Shown: piece after piece, positions 18,634-25,770 of the stretch
Layout of the letters: every line of letters starts with the position of its first letter
How positions within the stretch are numbered: the first letter of the stretch is position 1
From: RGIG6919 sp045531905
GTDB lineage: Bacteria > Bacillota > Clostridia > Lachnospirales > Lachnospiraceae
Direction of reading: 5' to 3'
DNA length: 64,000 nucleotides
Assembly (NCBI GenBank): GCA_045531905.1
Contig: JAZSEY010000004.1
Span: forward strand, 46,950 to 110,949
The notes under the pieces: generated by a model
Told to the model about the DNA's origin: nothing
Databases searched by the model: none
The model's input: the letters and a program-made list of their open reading frames with translations, nothing else
Translations under genes and position numbers: made by a program

Positions 18634-19365
18634 CTACTCCTTCCATAAATTCACTTTATCTCCATCTACATATACTTCATATGTATACGTATATTTTTCT
18701 ATTTTCGCATCAACTTTTTTACTATTCACAAAATCATCTGTCGTTTGAACAATGCTGATATTCTTTACTAATGCTGAAACAACCATATTTTTCTCTTGAA
18801 ACTCCTCTGTGCCAATATCAATAATTGCCAAATGTGCTATTTTAGCATTTTTCGAATTATCTACATCAGCCAAATCGATTACGCTTTCTCCGCCACCCAT
18901 GATACTATATTTATTATCTTCTACCTGAACTAAATACACTAAATAATTGTGACCTTTTTCTAAAGGCCTATAGCCTTCATCACACATCAACGTTGTTTCC
19001 ACGACTGCCGCAGGCTCATAAATGCGGATGTCCTCATTGCTATTTGTATCATTTTTATAGAATTTCCTCACTACAGCCTTCCGTAGTCCACAATAGCTAG
19101 TAATGTACTTATCATAATAGTCAATTTCAGATTCACCTTCTTCCACGGAATCTACTACTTCAATCATCGCAATGACATCTGCATTTTCCTTCATTTCATG
19201 ATATTCATACACCTGATAATCTGCAGCACTATATACTATATCTTCAATTTTTACTGATTGCGTATCACTTTTCTTAGAACCCATTACTACTATAATTAGT
19301 CCTATTAGCATTGCCAAAACTACTATGATACCCACGATATATCTTTTTCTAGTTTTCTTTTCCAT
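18634..19365 (-). CDS. Membrane-anchored extracellular protein, function unknown
   Basis: 243 residues. A basic start (KKTRKR) is followed by one membrane segment (IVGIIVVLAMLIGLIIVVMG, about residues 9-28), so the rest should face outwards. The outer domain has several beta strands and reads like proteins that bind or regulate at the surface (YLVYLVQVEDNKYSIMGGGE). No family is recognised. It is followed closely by the lipoprotein gene and preceded by a broken metalloprotease gene. Confidence 0.6.
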   Translation of the reverse strand: MEKKTRKRYIVGIIVVLAMLIGLIIVVMGSKKSDTQSVKIEDIVYSAADYQVYEYHEMKENADVIAMIEVVDSVEEGESEIDYYDKYITSYCGLRKAVVRKFYKNDTNSNEDIRIYEPAAVVETTLMCDEGYRPLEKGHNYLVYLVQVEDNKYSIMGGGESVIDLADVDNSKNAKIAHLAIIDIGTEEFQEKNMVVSALVKNISIVQTTDDFVNSKKVDAKIEKYTYTYEVYVDGDKVNLWKE

Positions 19366-19411
19366 ATTTTATTTCCCCATTTTGAATAAATTGCATTTTT
19401 GTCTACAATTG

Positions 19412-19711
19412 TTAATTTGTAACTGCTCTTTTTCCTTGTCGCTTGATAGGACAAGTGGCATATACATTACTATTATTATCTTTTAAACTCAATGCATGTC
19501 CAATCTCATGAGTTGCAGTTGCCACTCGATTACTTTTTGTAAAACTATCTATTTTATATTGAACACATACCGCTTGATCACAAACTTTTTTATCAATATC
19601 TATAGCCTTTCCATTAATGTACCATGTTGTTCTGCCTATTGTATCCACTGTACTCGGCCTATCCACATCACTATATATCAGTATTTTAGCTTTATTTTTA
19701 TAAAATCGATT
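19412..19711 (-). pseudogene. Remnant of a secreted matrixin-like zinc metalloprotease
   Basis: The frame is open from 19711 to the stop at 19412 but has no normal start; the only in-frame start is a GTG well inside (19666). The stretch holds the zinc-binding start of a metzincin protease (THEIGHALSL, HExxH plus the following Gly/His positions) preceded by a TWYING-like beta strand. The third zinc ligand expected a few residues on (HxxxxxH type) is absent: after LSLKDN the sequence runs into NSNVYATCP. Signal peptide, N-terminal domain and Met-turn are missing. I read it as a truncated relic, possibly broken by the neighbouring palindromic repeat. Confidence 0.65.
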
Positions 19712-19736
19712 TTATTGACCGCATTATAGCATAAAA

Positions 19737-19864
19737 AAATGTAAAAAAACGAAAATCTGCGCGAGTGGTCAAAATTACGTGTTGAGAGGTCAATTTTTAG
19801 CCAAAATTGCATTTTTTGACCACCCGGAGAATATATTTTTACACTTTTTCATTTTTTTACATTT
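19737..19864. repeat. 128-bp nested inverted repeat
   Basis: Outer arms 19737-19749 and 19852-19864 match over 13 bp (AAATGTAAAAAAA type). Inner arms 19765-19774 and 19814-19823 match over 10 bp (GTGGTCAAAA type). A second GGTCAA element lies at 19788-19793. No gene is within it. It could be a small foldback element or a bidirectional terminator and barrier between the ABC operon and the metalloprotease relic. Confidence 0.6.
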
Positions 19865-19915
19865 CATAATATTAAAATATAATTCTGAATCAAGATAACT
19901 GAACCCTAATCCGTT

Positions 19916-20581
19916 TTAATGTGGTAATTCAGGGACTTCTTCATGTGTTCTGTTTTGCATGATTCTTCCCTCTGAAATCTGATATACTTTGTTCGTCAAT
20001 TCATCGAATGCCTGCGTATCATGACAAGCCATAATAATTAAATTTCCTTTCTCTTTTTCTTTTATAATTTCCTTTTTAATCTGAATTACACCATCTGCAT
20101 CTATTGCATTAAACGGCTCATCCAAAACAATTAAATCCGGACTGCCCATTATTGCCGCTGCAATTCCTAGTCTCTGCTTCATCCCCAACGAGTATTTCCT
20201 ATACTTTCTTTTGTCTTCTGAATTTAACCCAACACGATTTAGTGCATCTATAATTTCTTCGTCTGATATTTTTCTCTGTAAGTCAGCTAACATTTTCAAG
20301 TTCTGAAATCCTGTATATCCATTTATAAAAGTTGGGGTTTCCAGCAGCAACCCAATGCTTTCTGGAAAATCCATTTCTTTATGAAGCTCTTTGCCATTCA
20401 TCAGCACTTTCCCCTTGCTTGGAACAATTAATCCACTAATAATTCGCATCAGCATCGTTTTTCCACTACCATTTTCTCCTCTCAGACCGTATATATTTCC
20501 ACTTTCAAATTCCAATGTGATATTGTCTAACACTGTCACACCTCTAATTTGTTTAGTTACATTTTGAATCTGTATATTCAT
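19916..20581 (-). CDS. ABC transporter ATP-binding protein
   Basis: 221 residues, a single complete nucleotide-binding domain: Walker A GENGSGKT near residue 36, Q-loop region, signature YSLGMKQRLG near 131, Walker B LIVLDEP near 152 and switch His in MACHDT near 187. The signature and short length fit the bacteriocin/antibiotic efflux and immunity subfamily. It is the last gene of the agrB-agrD operon and lies 28 bp after an integral-membrane protein, which with the one at 22.0-22.9 kb would form the membrane part. Export or self-protection of the secreted product of the operon is an inference. Confidence 0.93.
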   Translation of the reverse strand: MNIQIQNVTKQIRGVTVLDNITLEFESGNIYGLRGENGSGKTMLMRIISGLIVPSKGKVLMNGKELHKEMDFPESIGLLLETPTFINGYTGFQNLKMLADLQRKISDEEIIDALNRVGLNSEDKRKYRKYSLGMKQRLGIAAAIMGSPDLIVLDEPFNAIDADGVIQIKKEIIKEKEKGNLIIMACHDTQAFDELTNKVYQISEGRIMQNRTHEEVPELPH

Positions 20582-20609
20582 TTTTTCATCTCCTCATCAG
20601 AATTACTGA

Positions 20610-21422
20610 TTAAAATATGTCATATTTTCTTATAAAAAGTCTGCCACAAACAATTGACAATACAAGCAATGGTAACATGTACACGAACCCCATCTCATAT
20701 AAAATACCATCTCCGGATATAATCTCCAGTCGCTGTAACATCAAAAAGTTCCCGGGCAGAGTCCACGTTGTGGAATACACACTTCCTACATAGATTAATA
20801 TTAAAACCACATACGAAATAAATGGATTCCATACAAATGATAACAGCATCTGTATCATGGATAAACCTAGAATTGTTATTTGCATAACAAGTATAATTGC
20901 CATAATTGTTTCATTACTCAATGTATCAAAGCCTGTCAAATTCAGAGATTCCAATATTTCGGGGCATGGCATTTGTATTACGGGCTCTCCCTTTATCCAA
21001 GCAGAAACAAAAACCGATGTAATTATCGTGATTATACTAATAAGAATATGTGTCATCATCCACACTATTTTTGCAAGCCACCAACTCCATCTTGATTTTG
21101 TACGAATCATGTAGTTATATCCATAAAGTTTCAAATCATGTACAGGATATGCATAGATTATATAGCCTATCAACAGGAATGGTAACAACCAAATCATGGA
21201 TATCTGAAATGTATTTTCAGGATTGGGAACATACCGCTCATTTCCCTGTAAAATATACATAAGCATTGCGATACCACTTACAGGATAATTGATTTTTTCA
21301 TATTGCATACTAAACTGCTCGCATTGATAAAAATATGAGCTTCCCCAAAATACTATTATCGCCAAAGCAATATACACCCAAATATATTTTATAATTCCCT
21401 GTCTAAGATCATGTGCTAACAT
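20610..21422 (-). CDS. ABC transporter permease-like membrane protein
   Basis: 270 residues from the ATG at 21422; a TTG three codons earlier, directly after the preceding stop, is an alternative with closer ribosome-binding-site spacing. About six membrane segments, with a long outer loop after segment 1 containing CEQFSMQYEKINYPVSG. The layout fits ABC-2-type permeases. It directly follows an anchored protein gene and precedes the ATPase. No specific family is assigned. Confidence 0.75.
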   Translation of the reverse strand: MLAHDLRQGIIKYIWVYIALAIIVFWGSSYFYQCEQFSMQYEKINYPVSGIAMLMYILQGNERYVPNPENTFQISMIWLLPFLLIGYIIYAYPVHDLKLYGYNYMIRTKSRWSWWLAKIVWMMTHILISIITIITSVFVSAWIKGEPVIQMPCPEILESLNLTGFDTLSNETIMAIILVMQITILGLSMIQMLLSFVWNPFISYVVLILIYVGSVYSTTWTLPGNFLMLQRLEIISGDGILYEMGFVYMLPLLVLSIVCGRLFIRKYDIF

Positions 21423-21431
21423 TATCAACAA

Positions 21432-22022
21432 TCACTCCCCATCCTGCGACATATAGTCCCGTGCTCTGCCAATCTGAATGTATTTGCATACAGGGAATTC
21501 GTTCAGATACATTTTCAATTCCAAATCATCAAATTCTTCTGTATGTTTTTTTGATAAATAAATATTTTGGATTGGAAATACCATCTGCATAGTAACTTTC
21601 TCTCCCTTTTTTATATTTTCAAAAAGCAAAGGATGTCCTGTCATACTTTCTGATATAAATGGATGTGCAACATAATATTGATTAATCAGTTTTAGCGTTA
21701 TAGATGAAAAATCAAATATCATTCCACTATCCTGGCAAGTTGCGGAAACAGTACAAACCATCATATATCGTACCTTTGCCCCCGGATAAGCCAATTCCGT
21801 ATAATACTCGTTCCTAACAGTTGGATATGTCGCAAAAAAGCCTTCTACATCATACGCTTTGATGTCCTCCACGCATACAGAATACCCTGACATATTGATG
21901 TCTTCACCAATTTGATACTGTTCGTATGTAATTGCCTTGGATACGGTTACATAATACACTCTTGCAATATATATTATGATTATAATTGCTACGAAGCACC
22001 ACTTGATTTTCTTTTTTTTCAT
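21432..22022 (-). CDS. Membrane-anchored accessory protein of the ABC cassette
   Basis: 196 residues. A very basic start (KKKKIK) and one membrane segment (residues about 9-27) leave an outer domain of some 165 residues. It has beta strands with the motif ITYEQYQIGEDINMSGYSV and a late VTMQMVFPI strand that recall the outer domains of anchored proteins found beside bacteriocin-type ABC permeases. I do not recognise a named family with confidence. It lies between the two permease genes, 9 bp from the next start, so a role in the transporter complex is likely. Confidence 0.65.
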   Translation of the reverse strand: MKKKKIKWCFVAIIIIIYIARVYYVTVSKAITYEQYQIGEDINMSGYSVCVEDIKAYDVEGFFATYPTVRNEYYTELAYPGAKVRYMMVCTVSATCQDSGMIFDFSSITLKLINQYYVAHPFISESMTGHPLLFENIKKGEKVTMQMVFPIQNIYLSKKHTEEFDDLELKMYLNEFPVCKYIQIGRARDYMSQDGE

Positions 22023-22034
22023 TTTCTATCCTTT

Positions 22035-22880
22035 CTATAGTACATCCCTACTTTCGTTATATAACACAACAAAACCATATGTAAGCAGAAATATTAGGAA
22101 TGTAAATAAACTAACAGGTACGATTTCAAGCCCCCAAGGCTGTATTGCATTTAAAAATATATATGGCACAATACTGTAAAGACCTAAAGAAACAAATGTT
22201 GCAGAATAATAAGTCATGCAATATGTTATTACATGCAACAAAAACGGGGCTGCAAGTAACACATATTTATTATTTACAATATCTACGATACTGATTGCCA
22301 TTGTCGCAAACAGTCCTCCCCACACAAAATGCAACATTGTAAAAATAAGCACATATATAACTGGATGTTCAAATAAAATCTCCGAGGCAAACATATCGTC
22401 TGTGATACCACATTGTGCATTTGACAGCGATTGTGGCATAATAGGAGCATATAGTGCCCCCAACATAACATTAACTACAGACGGCACTATAACCCCAATC
22501 CCTCCCAAAAGAAACGTTACCAAATACCTTGCAAGGTAAAACGTTTTTCTGCTAACACGAATCAATATTTGGTTTATGTAACCAGATTTTTTGTCATCAA
22601 AAGAAGCCAATGCATATGGTAGCACTGCGAACATGGGAAATAATAGCATATATAAATAATTACACATGCCTGCTTGATTCATCCCCACCCAAACTTCTGT
22701 GATTGTAAATGGATAAAGGCCTTCGGCTCCCAATACACCATTGTTTAATTGCCATAAATACGTTAAACGAAATGCTTCTATTGCTGACAAAAAAGCAAAA
22801 ATTAGTCCTGCTATCATTGTTATTTTAAAATACACTCCATTTATCGCTCTATTCCATTCGCTTTTTAATACATTTCTCAT
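22035..22880 (-). CDS. ABC transporter permease-like membrane protein
   Basis: 281 residues with about six membrane segments. The first cytoplasmic turn (SFDDKKSGYINQILIRVSRKTFYLARY, quoted in part elsewhere) has the DKKSGYINQ pattern seen in ABC-2 permeases of the bacitracin/lantibiotic type. It is two bases from the preceding gene, so translation is probably coupled. Together with the permease at 20.6-21.4 kb and the ATPase at 19.9 kb it would make one heteromeric exporter or immunity pump. Confidence 0.75.
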   Translation of the reverse strand: MRNVLKSEWNRAINGVYFKITMIAGLIFAFLSAIEAFRLTYLWQLNNGVLGAEGLYPFTITEVWVGMNQAGMCNYLYMLLFPMFAVLPYALASFDDKKSGYINQILIRVSRKTFYLARYLVTFLLGGIGVIVPSVVNVMLGALYAPIMPQSLSNAQCGITDDMFASEILFEHPVIYVLIFTMLHFVWGGLFATMAISIVDIVNNKYVLLAAPFLLHVITYCMTYYSATFVSLGLYSIVPYIFLNAIQPWGLEIVPVSLFTFLIFLLTYGFVVLYNESRDVL

Positions 22881-22882
22881 AC

Positions 22883-23614
22883 TTATTCACCTGATTTTTC
22901 ATTAAGTTTTAGGAAATAAATATCCTCATTATCCAGATTCACTTCATGTCCTTTAAAATTCAACATCAAATAATAATCTGCCACAACCTCTGATTTGTAT
23001 TCTACTGCAATAATCCCCGTTTGATAGACTTCTCCCGGTTCTAGAATTACACACACATTTTCACTGTCTATACACCTGTCAGAAACAGAAAACTCAAAAT
23101 ACATAGATTCTAGTGATGAACATATATCCTCCTCTAAGTTCAACATCGCAATCGTTGTTGATTTCAAATCTATTTCTATGGTGTTGTTTCCCCGATTATC
23201 CATTTGCAATACATAGTAAACATATTGAAACCTTTCATCCATACCTCCATTATGGTTTAATATGGATATCATTGTCTGATTTGAAATATCATTCATGCTC
23301 TCTACAACACAATACTCTGGCACTGAAAAGCAGATATCACCTATACAAACATATTCCGTATCCATTATACGTGGGGCTTTTGCATCAACCTTTTCCAGTT
23401 CCAATAACACATTGCTTTCCTTCGCAACCAATGGTTCTTCAGCTACAGTAGTATTATTATCTTCAGCTGTTGCCCAAAAAGCCTCGTTCTGCATATTCAT
23501 TTCCGCATCTTGTGCCAATCTATCATTTGCATTATTTATCAGCCAAAGGATTAGTATTGTGGCGACTAACACACACATACAGCCAAATGCTAATTTAACA
23601 AACCTTGTATGCAT
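22883..23614 (-). CDS. Membrane-anchored extracellular protein of the agr cassette
   Basis: 243 residues from the ATG at 23614, with GGAGG ten bases upstream. One membrane segment (residues about 8-28) then a linker rich in Asn/Glu/Ala and an outer beta-rich domain. That domain carries the pattern ETVCIGDICFSVPEY with two nearby cysteines and later LEPGEVYQTGIIAVEY, typical of Ig-like accessory proteins in ABC cassettes (a 'DUF4352-like' look, not certain). It is the first gene after the intercistronic hairpin that follows the secreted-protein gene. Confidence 0.65.
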   Translation of the reverse strand: MHTRFVKLAFGCMCVLVATILILWLINNANDRLAQDAEMNMQNEAFWATAEDNNTTVAEEPLVAKESNVLLELEKVDAKAPRIMDTEYVCIGDICFSVPEYCVVESMNDISNQTMISILNHNGGMDERFQYVYYVLQMDNRGNNTIEIDLKSTTIAMLNLEEDICSSLESMYFEFSVSDRCIDSENVCVILEPGEVYQTGIIAVEYKSEVVADYYLMLNFKGHEVNLDNEDIYFLKLNEKSGE

Positions 23615-23635
23615 CTCATATCCTCCATTAGACAC

Positions 23636-23664
23636 GGAGACCATGCAATACATACATGGTCTCC
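23636..23664 (-). promoter_or_regulatory. Intercistronic hairpin after the secreted-protein gene
   Basis: Perfect 10-bp stem (23636-23645 with 23655-23664) with a 9-nt loop in the 57-bp gap between the secreted-protein gene and the next gene. There is no T-run after it on the minus strand, so it is more likely an mRNA-stabilising or partial stop element than a full terminator. This would let the first genes be made in excess over the membrane genes. Confidence 0.6.
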
Positions 23665-23671
23665 ATATGCT

Positions 23672-24133
23672 TTATTTTTTAGTTATATCGGTAGTATAGC
23701 CTTTGCTATTATCCGGACTCCATTTTCCTGCCACAGTACCAGAATAGGAGGTTGAAGCAATTCTGAGCTTGGCATGAGTATATGTGTCTCCGTCTATTGT
23801 TGTTGCATAGTAGTAATAATAATTTGGTTTTAAGGTTCTATAAGAATAATTTTTTCCACAATTTTTAGCACCTTCACCATCATTTTTTTTAGCTCCGTAT
23901 ACCTGTGCTTTAAAACTCGTCATACCTGTTGAGCATGAACCTGGATAAATGTAAACAGATGTATCGTTATATTTTAATCTGTATGCGGTACTTTTATAGG
24001 ATGATGGTGCGCTGGCACTTACCGCAAATGAAAATGTTGAATCTGTTGTATTTCCCGCGGCACTTGATTTAATACCACCTATTAATGCAAATATAGCAAC
24101 TAATAATATAGCGTAACTGATCTTATCTTTCAT
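23672..24133 (-). CDS. Small secreted protein, DUF2712-like
   Basis: 153 residues from the ATG at 24133 (AGGAGG eight bases upstream). A Sec signal peptide covers about residues 1-26 (KISYAILLVAIFALIGG..SSAAG). The mature protein of some 127 residues is rich in Tyr, Ser, Thr and Lys, has two cysteines (in PGSCSTG and AKNCGKN) and a repeated small beta-strand pattern (STAYRLKYNDTSVYIYPG). It resembles the DUF2712/lactococcin-972-like exported proteins that sit beside ABC immunity genes. It directly follows agrD in the same operon, so it is a candidate quorum-controlled effector or bacteriocin. Function is inferred from context only. Confidence 0.65.
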   Translation of the reverse strand: MKDKISYAILLVAIFALIGGIKSSAAGNTTDSTFSFAVSASAPSSYKSTAYRLKYNDTSVYIYPGSCSTGMTSFKAQVYGAKKNDGEGAKNCGKNYSYRTLKPNYYYYYATTIDGDTYTHAKLRIASTSYSGTVAGKWSPDNSKGYTTDITKK

Positions 24134-24192
24134 TCTCATATCCTCCTGTAATTCCTTTTTCTAATTTTCATATACCCCTAACTTCTTTTTAA

Positions 24193-24342
24193 TCAATTTT
24201 CTTGTGATTGCTCATCTGTCATGCTGTATTCTTCCTTCAGACATTCCGGTAACTCTTCTTCGCCCCAAAACCATGATGAACAGGCACTGCCAGTTGTAAT
24301 ACCAGCCATTGCAATCAATAAATTACTCATCATTCCCAGCAT
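24193..24342 (-). CDS. agrD: AgrD-like cyclic peptide precursor
   Basis: A 49-residue gene that overlaps the end of agrB by 13 bp, with a GGAGAGGAGGAG ribosome binding site. It has the three parts of an autoinducer precursor: an amphipathic N-terminal helix (MLGMMSNLLIAMAGITTGSA), a core with the single ring-forming Cys (ACSSWFWG, Cys21), and an acidic tail with a Pro (EEELPECLKEEY). AgrB would cut after the ring and close a thiolactone from Cys21 to the new C-terminus, giving a ring of about five or six residues (CSSWF or CSSWFW). Which residue ends the ring cannot be fixed by eye. Confidence 0.85.
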   Translation of the reverse strand: MLGMMSNLLIAMAGITTGSACSSWFWGEEELPECLKEEYSMTDEQSQEN

Positions 24343-24908
24343 ACACTTCTCCTCCTCTCCTGCATTACTACCAGCAGGTGTTCAAGATGAACGATTAAGA
24401 TTGCATAAAAAACCACTTTTTCATATGGGGGAAGCATCACACACATGAGTAGACATATACATAAGCCCAACATGGCATATCTTTTCAGCCTTTTTCTTCT
24501 GCGTTCGGATATCTTGCCTCTTTGCTTTGCGGTTACAGGGTCAGTCAGACAAATTAGAACTGCAAATAATCCAAAGAATGGATACACATTAAATGCAGTA
24601 ACATACTCTGCCAGTAAAAGAACCACGGTAAAATACAATACCGTATGTAGCAGACACCCCCAATAGGTATCCCTGTGTATTCCTCCCACAAAACTTCTGC
24701 TTAGTGTCATTGCAAGAAAAGCAATTAAAAACTCTGAAAGCACATGAAAGCATAATGCCAATCCCAACAGAAGCACCAGTTTTTCTCCCTCTGACATTAG
24801 TACACGTAACATATATCCTAGTTTATCCCGTTCAGACTGTGTAAATGTCAGTTTTTTCTCAAAACCGGCTAGCATCATCTCGCTCAGTTTTTTATTCAAC
24901 GTTTCCAT
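24330..24908 (-). CDS. agrB: AgrB family peptide-processing membrane protease
   Basis: 192 residues from the ATG at 24908 (GGGAG upstream). AgrB cuts the AgrD precursor and forms its thiolactone ring at the membrane. The active-site signature is intact: SRSFVGGIHRDTYWGC with the catalytic His and, seven residues on, the catalytic Cys (about residues 71-78). Four to six hydrophobic segments follow and the C-terminus is basic (KQRGKISERRRKRLKR loop near 130). It is the first gene of the minus-strand operon and is divergent from the response regulator, with tandem LytTR-like sites between. Confidence 0.93.
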   Translation of the reverse strand: METLNKKLSEMMLAGFEKKLTFTQSERDKLGYMLRVLMSEGEKLVLLLGLALCFHVLSEFLIAFLAMTLSRSFVGGIHRDTYWGCLLHTVLYFTVVLLLAEYVTAFNVYPFFGLFAVLICLTDPVTAKQRGKISERRRKRLKRYAMLGLCICLLMCVMLPPYEKVVFYAILIVHLEHLLVVMQERRRSVCWE

Positions 24909-24966
24909 TCCATCATCTCCCACTGATTTTTTTGTTATCACAATTGATTCCCAAATTCAATAGAGA

Positions 24967-25001
24967 CGACGTAAACGGTATGTTTTTCGACGTGAACGAC
25001 A
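24967..25001. promoter_or_regulatory. Tandem LytTR-type binding sites
   Basis: Two direct repeats, CGACGTAAACGGTA at 24967-24980 and CGACGTGAACGACA at 24988-25001, start exactly 21 bp apart, that is two helical turns. That is the spacing and general shape of AgrA/LytTR operators. They lie just upstream of the agrB promoter region (minus strand) and within 15 bp of the -35 box of the regulator gene (plus strand), so one bound dimer could set both directions. Confidence 0.75.
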
Positions 25002-25012
25002 GGTAAGACCCT

Positions 25013-25042
25013 TTGACAGTGGTCTAAATTGTCTTATATAAT
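25013..25042 (+). promoter_or_regulatory. Promoter of the LytTR regulator and kinase genes
   Basis: -35 TTGACA (25013-25018), 18-bp spacer, -10 TATAAT (25037-25042): a near-consensus housekeeping promoter. The start codon is at 25061 with TTGGAGG upstream, giving a short leader. Confidence 0.8.
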
Positions 25043-25060
25043 ATAGTTGGAGGTATTATT

Positions 25061-25756
25061 ATGTATCATGTTTTAATTGTTGAAGACAATCTTATACAAC
25101 TGAATGCATTAGCCACTATTCTTGGCAATCACAGAACGGATATCTGTATCCATAAGGCTTCCAATTATCAGTCTGCCGTAGAATGTTTAAAGCAAAACAG
25201 GTTTCACATTTTTTTATTGGATATCGCATTAGACGCATATCATAATGAAAAGGATGGTGTCGAGCTTGGTCAATACATCCGGTCTTTTCCTGAATATGAG
25301 ACAACACCGATTTTATACATCACATCCATCATGGATAAGGCAATTGAAGTATTAAACTCCACGCATTGCTATGGCTATATTACAAAACCATACACCCCAA
25401 CAGATATAACGCAGATGATTGACAGTATGCTTAATATGCCCCATACTCAAAAACAGTTATTTGAGTTTAAAGGGCTGCACAACATTCATTATCAAATCCA
25501 GACGGATGACATTATTTTTATTGACACCTATAACCATCTGGTTACTCTGCATACTACGCACGAGACATATGAAACGCGCAGCTACACCCTGAACAGTCTT
25601 TTGGAGCTGTTGCCGGATTATTTCATCCAATGCCACAAAAGTTTTGCAGTTAACAAAAAACACGTCCGTAACTACGACAAAGGGGAACAAATCATTTACC
25701 TAAATGGACGTGATGATAAAATACTGGTAGGACGAAAATACAAAAATTGTCTATAG
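25061..25756 (+). CDS. LytTR-family response regulator (AgrA-like)
   Basis: 231 residues. Receiver domain: acidic pair in LIVEDN, phospho-acceptor Asp54 in FLLDIAL, and conserved Lys in YITKPY near 110. The C-terminal LytTR DNA-binding domain spans about 130-231, with DDIIFIDTYNHLVTLHT and the FIQCHKSFAVNKKHV signature. AgrA-type regulators bind pairs of direct repeats such as those 60 bp upstream. It is followed by the kinase gene and faces away from agrBD, as in a divergent agr locus. Confidence 0.92.
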   Translation: MYHVLIVEDNLIQLNALATILGNHRTDICIHKASNYQSAVECLKQNRFHIFLLDIALDAYHNEKDGVELGQYIRSFPEYETTPILYITSIMDKAIEVLNSTHCYGYITKPYTPTDITQMIDSMLNMPHTQKQLFEFKGLHNIHYQIQTDDIIFIDTYNHLVTLHTTHETYETRSYTLNSLLELLPDYFIQCHKSFAVNKKHVRNYDKGEQIIYLNGRDDKILVGRKYKNCL

Positions 25757-25770
25757 AAAGAGGATTGCCT

